A stretch of DNA of 7,896 nt from GCA-002727735 sp036159515 (GTDB lineage Bacteria > Bacteroidota > Bacteroidia > Flavobacteriales_D > Parvicellaceae), in contig JAYYEV010000022.1 of the NCBI GenBank assembly GCA_036159515.1, positions 1 through 7,896 on the forward strand, in the 5' to 3' direction. Positions 1 to 7,896 of the stretch are shown piece after piece. The notes under the pieces were generated by a model. The model was not told the DNA's origin. It did not search any database and worked only from the letters and a program-made list of their open reading frames with translations. A program made the position numbers and the translations under genes. How positions within the stretch are numbered: the first letter of the stretch is position 1; each line of letters opens with the position of its first letter.

Positions 1-323
1 CCCTTTAATGTATGATTTGATGTATCTAACTCTCCGTGATAGCCTACTATGGTTTTAAACTTATACTTAGGCTTTAGTATCCTAGCGGCCATGGCCGTTG
101 TCCATAGCTTAGTGATTGAAGCGGGTATGAATAGTTTATCCTCTTGATAACTCACCAATTTTGTTTCTCCATCTGAGTCTAATAATTGAACGCCAATGTG
201 AGCTGAAGAAAGGTCAGTATTATCTTTAAAGTTTTGAAAAGCCCTTTCAAGTTGATTTTGTTGAGTAACTACAAAAAGTAAGTTTAATTGAAAAAAAAAT
301 AAGATTAGATAGCGCAAAAGCAT
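1..323 (-). CDS. dacB: D-alanyl-D-alanine carboxypeptidase / endopeptidase, PBP4 type (peptidase S13), N-terminal part
   Basis: Read on the minus strand from the ATG at 323-321, the frame stays open for 107 codons to the window edge, so the C-terminal part is missing. Residues 1-20 form a hydrophobic signal peptide with a basic start (MLLRY), so the product should be exported to the periplasm. Residues 41-52 (AHIGVQLLDSDG) and 65-72 (FIPASITK) match the start of the S13 penicillin-binding fold. S69-I-T-K72 is the SxxK motif holding the acylated serine and general-base lysine. Members of the family trim or cut peptide cross-links in peptidoglycan. The SxN and KTG motifs would lie beyond the edge. 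No in-frame start exists upstream because a TAA precedes it, so the ATG is well supported. The gene is divergent from the polysaccharide genes and is probably not functionally part of them. Three consecutive TTT codons (F9-F11) create a run of nine T. Confidence 0.87.
   Translation of the reverse strand, partial: MLLRYLILFFFQLNLLFVVTQQNQLERAFQNFKDNTDLSSAHIGVQLLDSDGETKLVSYQEDKLFIPASITKLWTTAMAARILKPKYKFKTIVGYHGELDTSNHTLK
257..286 (+). promoter_or_regulatory. candidate Bacteroidota promoter for the amidotransferase-led operon
   Basis: TTTG at 257-260 is followed after 18 bases by TAAGTTTA at 279-286. This matches seven of eight positions of the Bacteroidota -7 element TAnnTTTG, at an acceptable distance from the -33 TTTG. 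It would give a leader of roughly 85-90 bases before the ATG at 381. It lies inside the start of the divergent dacB gene. No TTTG-type -7 element exists on this strand between 300 and 380. In AT-rich DNA a site like this can arise by chance, so this is a pattern match only. Confidence 0.3.
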
Positions 324-336
324 ATGTAAATACAAC

Positions 337-368
337 CAAAATTCGTTCCAATCGTTAAATTAGCCAAA
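337..368 (-). promoter_or_regulatory. candidate Bacteroidota promoter for dacB
   Basis: On the minus strand, TTTG (368-365) is followed after 20 bases by GAATTTTG (344-337), which matches TAnnTTTG at seven of eight positions. The element ends only 13 bases before the dacB start codon, so the transcript would have a leader of only a few bases. The 57-base divergent gap leaves room for little else. It is supported by pattern only. Confidence 0.27.
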
Positions 369-380
369 AAAGAAAAATTA

Positions 381-2243
381 ATGTGTGGAATTGCCGGTTT
401 TATTTCACTTAACCATCCTGTAGATCATCCCAATACTCATCTGGATTCCGCACTAAAAAAGTTACAAAAAAGAGGTCCTGATGCTCAAGGTATATACAGA
501 GATGAAAATTGTGAGTTAGGGCACACTAGGCTAAGTATATTAGATACTTCTCGGGCTGCGAACCAGCCCATGGTTTCAGAAAATAAGCGATATACCATTA
601 TTTTCAATGGTGAAATTTACAACTTTAATAGGTTAAGAATTGATTTAGAAAAAAAATATAGCGTAAACATTAAAACTTCATCTGACACAGAAGTGCTTTT
701 AAATGGGCTTATTTTAGAGGGGAAATCATTTATAGAAAAACTCAATGGTTTTTTCGCATTCTGCTATTATGATAAAGTAAAGAACTACTATTTATTAGCC
801 AGAGATCGATTTGGAATAAAGCCACTACTCTACAGCCATCAGAAAAATCAGTTCATATTTTCATCTGAGCTTAAATCTTTAATGTGCTACCCTATTAGTA
901 AAGAACTAGATCAAATTGCTTTAAATCAGTTTTTACAATTTACATACATACCCTCACCAAGAACCATTTTAAAGAATGGAAAGAAACTTCAGCCTGGACA
1001 TCTAATAGAGATAGAAAATAAAAAAGTATCTATTGAAAAATATTATACTTATTATCCATGTGAAAAAAGTACTGATGATTACGAGACAGCTCAAAAAAAG
1101 GTAAAAGATCTTTTAAATAAAGCTGTTCAAGAAAGATTAATTTCGGATGTACCCTTAGGGACATTTTTAAGTGGAGGTATCGATTCTAGTATTATTTCTG
1201 CAATATCTGCAAAACACAAGTCTAATTTAGAAACTTTCTCTATCGGATTCCCTGATCAACCCTTGTTTGATGAGTCAAAATACGCAGCAGATGTGGCAAA
1301 GCATATAGGTTCAAAACACCACTGCTTTCAGCTAACCAACAAACAATTATTTAATTATTTAGATCAATTTTTAACGTATCTAGATGAACCTATGGCAGAT
1401 TCTTCTGCACTTAATGTTTTTTTACTTTCTCAAGAAACCAAAAAACATGTCACCGTATCCTTGTCAGGAGATGGGGCAGATGAATTATTTAGTGGTTATA
1501 ATAAGCATCAAGCCCTATACTTTTCATTGCAAAAAAATTGGAAAACAAAACTCATTCGAAATCTTGGGAACTTATCTCAACTACTTCCTTCTTCAAGAAA
1601 TTCTAAACTAGGAAACCTTGGTAGACAATTACATAAATTACACCAAGGATTGAATTTGAATAATGAAGAACGGTATTTCCAATGGGCTTCGTTCATGGAT
1701 CAGCAAATGGTTCAACAACTCTCTAATTCAAACTATGACATTAAAAATGAATTCTACATTGAAAAATCAGATGATATTTTTAATGATTTCTTATATAAGG
1801 ATTTTAACCTAGTACTTGAAAATGATATGTTAAGAAAAGTAGATCTAATGAGTATGTCCCAAAGTCTTGAAGTTAGAACTCCATTTTTAGATCATAAATT
1901 GGTAGAATACGTTTTTTCTCTTCCTTCTAAATATAAGATAGACCACTACAATAGAAAAAAAATACTTAAAGATGCATTTAAAGATGAATTACCAGCAGAA
2001 GTATTTAATCGTAGAAAGCACGGATTTGAAATACCCCTTAATAGTTGGTTTAGAGGGGAATTGAAATCTTTTATTGATGATGAAATTTTTGATAATAATG
2101 TAGCTGTTAAAGAAGGAATAATATCAAAGAATGGAGTGACAAGCTTAAAAGAGAGTTGGTATGAAAATCCCATCGGAAATGCACCTTATCACATATGGAC
2201 TATGATTGTACTAAATAATTTTTTAAAAAGATATATTTTTTGA
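381..2243 (+). CDS. asnB: asparagine synthetase (glutamine-hydrolysing) family amidotransferase
   Basis: The 620-residue product has the complete two-domain layout and usual length of AsnB. The N-terminal class II glutamine amidotransferase domain spans about residues 2-210. It has Cys2 as nucleophile after Met removal (MCGIAGF), RGPDAQG (31-37), LGHTRLSILD (46-55), FNGEIYNF (75-82) and SDTEV (101-105). The C-terminal ATP-pyrophosphatase domain has the PP-loop SGGIDSS (264-270), DEP (335-337), SGDGADELFSGY (362-373) and LEVRTPFLDH (496-505). Such enzymes use glutamine-derived ammonia and ATP to convert a carboxylate to an amide, classically aspartate to asparagine. The Cys2 requirement fixes the start. 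No Shine-Dalgarno is present; the upstream bases are A-rich, as is normal in this phylum. All catalytic motifs look intact. A serine sits at 371 where FGGY is common. As the first gene of a polysaccharide cluster, it may instead amidate a uronic-acid sugar, as proposed for AsnB-like proteins in O-antigen loci. The sequence alone cannot decide between these roles. Confidence 0.93.
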   Translation: MCGIAGFISLNHPVDHPNTHLDSALKKLQKRGPDAQGIYRDENCELGHTRLSILDTSRAANQPMVSENKRYTIIFNGEIYNFNRLRIDLEKKYSVNIKTSSDTEVLLNGLILEGKSFIEKLNGFFAFCYYDKVKNYYLLARDRFGIKPLLYSHQKNQFIFSSELKSLMCYPISKELDQIALNQFLQFTYIPSPRTILKNGKKLQPGHLIEIENKKVSIEKYYTYYPCEKSTDDYETAQKKVKDLLNKAVQERLISDVPLGTFLSGGIDSSIISAISAKHKSNLETFSIGFPDQPLFDESKYAADVAKHIGSKHHCFQLTNKQLFNYLDQFLTYLDEPMADSSALNVFLLSQETKKHVTVSLSGDGADELFSGYNKHQALYFSLQKNWKTKLIRNLGNLSQLLPSSRNSKLGNLGRQLHKLHQGLNLNNEERYFQWASFMDQQMVQQLSNSNYDIKNEFYIEKSDDIFNDFLYKDFNLVLENDMLRKVDLMSMSQSLEVRTPFLDHKLVEYVFSLPSKYKIDHYNRKKILKDAFKDELPAEVFNRRKHGFEIPLNSWFRGELKSFIDDEIFDNNVAVKEGIISKNGVTSLKESWYENPIGNAPYHIWTMIVLNNFLKRYIF

Positions 2244-2246
2244 TCC

Positions 2247-3425
2247 ATGAAATCAAAAAAAAGAATTTTAAGAATCATAAATCGATTTAATCTTGGAGGG
2301 CCCACCTATAATGCAGGATTACTGACCAAATATTTATCTGATGAATATGAAACTCTATTAGTGGGTGGGAAGCACGAAGAATCAGAAGGAAGTTCAATGC
2401 ATATTATTGAGCAACTGGGTTTAGAGCCTGTTATCATCCCTGAAATGCAACGATCTATAAATCCTAAAAAGGATGGAATTGCTTATAATAAAATTCAAAA
2501 AATCATACAGGACTTCAAGCCTGATATCGTTCATACTCATGCCTCAAAAGCCGGAGCATTAGGTAGAAGAGCAGCATTCAATGCAAAAATTCCTCAAATT
2601 TATCACACTTTTCATGGCCATGTTTTTCACTCCTATTTTAGTGATTTAAAAACCAATCTTTATAAAAATATTGAAAGAAGATTAGCTAAAAAAAGCACTA
2701 ATATTATAGCCATAAGTGAATTGCAAAAAAAAGAATTAAGCGAAATTCATCGAATTTGTCCTGCTGAAAAAATAAAGGTTATTCCTCTTGGATTTGATTT
2801 GACACCCTTTTATACTAATACGGATGTAAAAAGAAAAGAATTTAGATCAAAATGGAAAATAAAAGATAATGAAGTAGCCATTGGCATAGTTGGAAGGATT
2901 GTCCCTATAAAAGATCATGTATTTTTTATTCACGCAATAGAAAAAATTATAAAAAAAACGTCAAAAAAAATTAGGGTTTTTATTGTGGGAGATGGTGAAG
3001 AAAAGGGTAATATTCAAGCACTTATACACACAAAAAAATTGTCCTATAGTACAAATAAAACCCCTGCACTATTTCAATTCACCTCTTGGATTAAAAATGT
3101 AGATGAAGTAAATGCTGGTATGGATATTATTTGTCTTACCTCTAAGAATGAGGGTACTCCTGTTAGTCTGATCGAAGCCCAGGCTAGTGGCAACCCGGTG
3201 GTAAGTACTAATGTGGGTGGAATTGAGAATGTAATCTCATCAAACGAAACTGGTTACTTGTCTGAAATTGGAGATATCGATCAATTTTCTAATAATCTAC
3301 TGAAACTTGTTGAAAACGATGACATTAGAGTTAACATGTCTAAGATAGGAAGGGAAAAATCATCCTTCTATACCTTTGAAAACCTAATTTCAACCACAAA
3401 ATTATTATACAATAAAACTTTGTAA
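2247..3425 (+). CDS. glycosyltransferase family 4 (GT-B fold)
   Basis: This 392-residue cytosolic or membrane-peripheral enzyme should transfer a sugar from a nucleotide donor to the lipid-linked glycan. The N-terminal acceptor half begins RILRIINRFNLGGP (6-19), a typical GT4 glycine-rich loop. It continues with DIVHTHASKAGALGRRAA (93-110) and HTFHGHVFHSYF (120-131), signatures of a common exopolysaccharide GT4 subgroup. The C-terminal donor half has GIVGRIVPIKDH (213-224), RVFIVGDGEE (243-252) and the EX7E motif E302-GTPVSLI-E310, followed by SGNPVVSTNVGG (314-325). EX7E indicates a retaining mechanism. Length is normal and nothing is missing. The gene starts three bases after the amidotransferase stop, so the two are surely co-transcribed. 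Donor, acceptor and linkage cannot be read from the sequence. There is no transmembrane segment. Confidence 0.93.
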   Translation: MKSKKRILRIINRFNLGGPTYNAGLLTKYLSDEYETLLVGGKHEESEGSSMHIIEQLGLEPVIIPEMQRSINPKKDGIAYNKIQKIIQDFKPDIVHTHASKAGALGRRAAFNAKIPQIYHTFHGHVFHSYFSDLKTNLYKNIERRLAKKSTNIIAISELQKKELSEIHRICPAEKIKVIPLGFDLTPFYTNTDVKRKEFRSKWKIKDNEVAIGIVGRIVPIKDHVFFIHAIEKIIKKTSKKIRVFIVGDGEEKGNIQALIHTKKLSYSTNKTPALFQFTSWIKNVDEVNAGMDIICLTSKNEGTPVSLIEAQASGNPVVSTNVGGIENVISSNETGYLSEIGDIDQFSNNLLKLVENDDIRVNMSKIGREKSSFYTFENLISTTKLLYNKTL

Positions 3426-3434
3426 TTCAAAGTT
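3416..3434. repeat. small inverted repeat across the glycosyltransferase stop codon
   Basis: AACTTTG (3416-3422) and CAAAGTT (3428-3434) are perfect 7-base complements around a 5-base loop that contains most of the TAA stop (3423-3425). The right arm can also pair with the next bases (CAAAG 3428-3432 with CTTTG 3435-3439), so two exclusive hairpins are possible. Only two G-C pairs support the larger stem, and the downstream tract is CTTTGTGTTTT rather than a clean T run. At best this is a weak, leaky terminator before the export gene. Confidence 0.3.
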
Positions 3435-3435
3435 C

Positions 3436-3467
3436 TTTGTGTTTTAACAAAATTACTCCTATATTTG
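3436..3467 (+). promoter_or_regulatory. strong candidate Bacteroidota promoter before the export gene
   Basis: TTTG (3436-3439), a 20-base spacer, then TATATTTG (3460-3467), a full match to the Bacteroidota TAnnTTTG -7 element. It occupies most of the only intergenic gap in the plus-strand run, so the export, kinase, rfbC and transferase genes could be expressed independently of the first two genes. The -7 element ends four bases before the ATG at 3472, so transcription would begin at or next to the start codon. The mRNA would then be leaderless or nearly so. Confidence 0.55.
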
Positions 3468-3471
3468 TATT

Positions 3472-4262
3472 ATGAAGATTATCAAAATATCCATATTCTG
3501 CTGTTTGCTTTTATTTTTATTTGATTCTTGCACTATCAATTCAAATAGAATGCTACGTACTCCAAAGGATTACCAATTCGATACCATAACGAATTTAATG
3601 AACGATATAGAGTATAAAATCGCCATGAACGATCAGCTTATATTTCAACTATATACAAATAATGGATTCCAATTAATTGACATGTTCAATGAGAATGGTT
3701 CTAATCAAAACCGATTAATGATGAATGGAGGTATGAATGGAAATTTTGGCATAAATTATTTGGTAAGACAAGATAGCTTGGTTGAATTGCCTATAGTAGG
3801 AGATGTGAATCTTGTTGGTCAAACAGCTAGAGAAGCTGAACTGTATTTAGAAAAATTATTTTCTGAATTTTATGTAGATCCTTACGTATTTTTAAGAGTG
3901 AATAGCCGAAGAATATTTCTATTTAGTGGATCAACAGGGGGTGAAGCTCAGGTGGTTCCTTTGACCTTTAACAATATGACCCTATTTGAAGTTTTAGCCA
4001 CAGCAGGTGGAATAAGTAAGGACAATAATGCTAGAAAAATAAAGATTATTAGAAAAACCAAAGATGGGGTTAAGATTTTCAAGGTAGATCTTTCTACAAT
4101 AGATGGTATACAACAGGGAAATATGATTATGCAATCACACGATATCGTCTATATCCAACCTAATATCAATATTATTCCAGAGATAATGGAAGACTTAAAT
4201 CCCATATTATCTTTTGCTTCAACCATTTCACTTTTATGGCTAGCCTTAACTCAATTTAACCT

Positions 4263-4266
<4 letters not shown>
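3472..4266 (+). CDS. wza: Wza-like outer-membrane polysaccharide export lipoprotein
   Basis: The 264-residue protein starts with a lipoprotein signal: a basic start, hydrophobic residues 6-17, then FDSC with the lipidated Cys20. The SC ending is common in Bacteroidota although the lipobox is loose. A polysaccharide export (Poly_export) domain covers about residues 45-145, with YLVRQDSLVELPIVGDV (96-112), GQTAREAE (116-123) and FYVDPYVFLRV (133-143). An SLBB-type domain follows at about 147-228 (RRIFLFSGSTGG, LFEVLATAGGIS). A hydrophobic helix (243-261, ending WLALTQFNL) probably spans the outer membrane, as the C-terminal helix of Wza does. Members form an oligomeric outer-membrane channel for capsule or exopolysaccharide. 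At 264 residues it is much shorter than E. coli Wza, consistent with the short Bacteroidota type having one SLBB repeat. A Met/Asn/Gly-rich stretch (72-93) is probably a flexible loop. The lipoprotein signal fixes the start at 3472. The stop overlaps the kinase start by four bases (ATGA), which couples their translation. Confidence 0.92.
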
Positions 4267-6756
<2,490 letters not shown>

Positions 6757-6782
<26 letters not shown>

Positions 6783-7302
6783 TGGTGTCTTTCTATTAAA
6801 ACCTCAAATTTTTGAGGATAACAGAGGATATTTTTTTGAAAGTTTTAACGCTAATAAATTTAATGAAGCTACTGACTTAAATGTACAATTCGTACAAGAT
6901 AATCAATCTCTTTCCAGCAAAAATGTACTGAGAGGCCTTCATTTTCAACATCCACCCTTTGCACAATCAAAATTAGTCAGTGTAATAAAAGGTGAGGTAT
7001 TAGATGTGGTGGTAGATATTAGAAAAGATTCCGAAACATACGGAGAGTATTTAGCAGAATATTTAAGTGAAGAAAACCATCATCAATTATATATTCCAGA
7101 AGGTATGGCGCATGGATTTTTAACTCTTAAAAACCATACTATTTTCTCATATAAATGTTCCAATTATTATCACAAAGATTCTGAAGATGGGATTATTTGG
7201 AATGACAGTAACTTAAATATAAACTGGGGTATTAAAAATCCATTAGTTTCTAAAAAAGATCAACTTGCGAAAAATTTTGCTTCTTTTGTATCACCTTTTT
7301 AA
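6757..7302 (+). CDS. rfbC: dTDP-4-dehydrorhamnose 3,5-epimerase
   Basis: The 181-residue cupin-fold enzyme has normal family length. It epimerises C3 and C5 of dTDP-4-dehydro-6-deoxy-D-glucose to the L-lyxo form, the third step to dTDP-L-rhamnose. Diagnostic stretches are DNRGYFFESF (21-30), FVQDNQS (45-51), VLRGLHFQ (57-64) with the catalytic base His62, KGEVLDVVVDIRK (78-90), IPEGMAHGF (113-121) and YKCSNYYHKDSEDGI (132-146). The last contains the conserved catalytic tyrosine (about 138). The start inside the kinase gene is credible because the protein aligns with RfbC family members from residue 1 (MEVKKTKINGV against the usual MNVIRTEIPDV type). The next in-frame Met is residue 117. The 26-base out-of-frame overlap implies translational coupling. 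The usual partners rfbA, rfbB and rfbD are not in the window. Other 3,5-epimerases of dTDP-sugars look similar, so the final sugar could be another 6-deoxyhexose. Confidence 0.95.
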
Positions 7303-7896
7303 ATGGCAAGCGAAGAGTATATATTTTTAATTTATGCTGGTTTTTTTATAAGCATAATTTTGTTCTGTATTTTAATTAATACCATTCTTCTAAAATTTGC
7401 CACTACACTAGGCATAAGGAATAATGAAAAGCCAATTATAAGATGGAGTGCGGTTTCTAAGCCATCTCTTGGAGGAACATCGTTCTACATTTCATTTTTA
7501 ATTTCAAATGCTTGTTATGGAATATTTTTTAATTCTCAAAGCCTATTCAATGACGGGCAGGTTATTGGAGTTATTGGAGCTATATCACTAGCCTTTCTCA
7601 TGGGATTAGCAGATGATGCCTACAACACGAAACCCCGCCTAAAATTCCTTGTTCAAGTCTTTTGTGGTATAATCTTAATCATTTCTTCAAAATTCACCAA
7701 TCAACATGAATCCTTAGTAATACAACTATTTGAAAGCAGTTATTTAAATTATGGAATCACTATTTTCTGGGTTGTGGCCATTATGAATTCTATAAATATG
7801 TTAGACAATATGGACGGGATCACTGCTCAAACTTCATTTTTTATTATCACTACAGCTATCATATTTCTAAGTTTCAATTGTGGATTTGAAAAATAT
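7303..7896 (+). CDS. wecA: WecA/MraY-family undecaprenyl-phosphate sugar-1-phosphate transferase, N-terminal part
   Basis: An ATG directly after the rfbC stop (TAAATG, zero spacing) opens a frame of 198 codons that continues past the right edge. The product is a polytopic membrane protein: hydrophobic segments lie at about 7-31, 58-76, 86-102, 115-128, 150-165 and 176-194. Polyprenyl-phosphate transferase motifs are in the right order: KPSLGG (53-58), the catalytic GLADDAYNTKPRLK (101-114) with Asp104-Asp105, and NSINMLDNMDGI (162-173) with Asp168. Family members transfer HexNAc-1-phosphate from a UDP-sugar to undecaprenyl phosphate at the cytosolic membrane face, starting glycan assembly. 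The context points to the WecA/WbpL side of the family rather than MraY, because MraY sits in cell-wall clusters. The sugar (GlcNAc, or an acetamido-deoxy sugar) cannot be read here. The C-terminal third, with the HxH-type substrate loop, is missing. Confidence 0.92.
   Translation, partial: MASEEYIFLIYAGFFISIILFCILINTILLKFATTLGIRNNEKPIIRWSAVSKPSLGGTSFYISFLISNACYGIFFNSQSLFNDGQVIGVIGAISLAFLMGLADDAYNTKPRLKFLVQVFCGIILIISSKFTNQHESLVIQLFESSYLNYGITIFWVVAIMNSINMLDNMDGITAQTSFFIITTAIIFLSFNCGFEKY

Noticed and set aside
291..299. Run of nine A (nine T in dacB codons 9-11) as a phase-variation tract
   Set aside because: Runs of seven or eight A occur repeatedly in this AT-rich window, and the phenylalanine codons fit a normal signal peptide. 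Length alone does not set it apart.
1384..1611. 75-codon open frame on the plus strand inside the amidotransferase gene
   Set aside because: It lies within the conserved ATP-pyrophosphatase domain in another frame and shows no recognisable protein features.
1946..2173. 75-codon minus-strand open frame inside the amidotransferase gene
   Set aside because: It is antisense to a well-supported gene, has no recognisable motif, and is a chance opening in AT-rich DNA.
3428..3447. CAAAG/CTTTG hairpin as a true intrinsic terminator
   Set aside because: The stem is only five bases with a two-base loop, and there is no clean T run after it. It is kept only as a weak repeat observation.
7303..7896. Peptidoglycan MraY as the identity of the last gene
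   Set aside because: The family motifs fit broadly, but the gene is embedded directly behind rfbC in an export cluster, not among mur genes. The KPSLGG and NSINMLDNMDG forms suit the WecA side better.

Overview
This window is the left part of an extracellular or capsular polysaccharide gene cluster from a member of the Bacteroidota, probably an aquatic flavobacterial or cytophagal type. Four things point to this lineage. The DNA is strongly AT-rich. There are no Shine-Dalgarno sequences upstream of the genes. Promoter-like sites fit the Bacteroidota pattern (TTTG, about 19-20 bases, TAnnTTTG). The gene families (short export lipoprotein, fused Wzc-type kinase with a YG-rich tail, lone rfbC, WecA-like transferase) are typical of this phylum. 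Genus cannot be fixed from the sequence.

Layout. Positions 1-323 (minus strand) hold the N-terminal part of a PBP4-type D-alanyl-D-alanine carboxypeptidase (dacB) that runs off the left edge. It is transcribed away from the cluster and marks its left border. After a 57-base divergent gap, six plus-strand genes follow with almost no space between them: a glutamine-dependent asparagine-synthetase-family amidotransferase (381-2243), a family 4 glycosyltransferase (2247-3425), a Wza-like outer-membrane export lipoprotein (3472-4266), a Wzc-like co-polymerase/tyrosine autokinase (4263-6782), dTDP-4-dehydrorhamnose 3,5-epimerase (6757-7302), and a WecA/MraY-type sugar-1-phosphate transferase cut by the right edge (7303-7896). 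The only intergenic space inside the run, 46 bases before the export gene, carries a strong promoter candidate and a small inverted repeat. The run may therefore be two transcription units.

How the genes work together (inferred from family knowledge). The WecA-like enzyme would load the first sugar phosphate onto undecaprenyl phosphate. The GT4 enzyme would add a later sugar. RfbC supplies a dTDP-6-deoxy-L-hexose intermediate such as the rhamnose precursor. The AsnB-like protein may amidate a sugar acid or make asparagine. The Wzc-like kinase controls chain polymerisation in the inner membrane and contacts the Wza-like lipoprotein that forms the outer-membrane exit. Flippase, polymerase, tyrosine phosphatase and the other dTDP-sugar genes are not visible and may lie to the right.

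I found no evidence of an undescribed system. The features most worth a second look are a hexanucleotide tandem repeat that encodes the kinase's tyrosine cluster, and a near-consensus promoter so close to the export gene's ATG that the mRNA may be leaderless. There are no RNA genes, mobile elements or CRISPR arrays that I can support, and no gene-free stretch longer than 57 bases.
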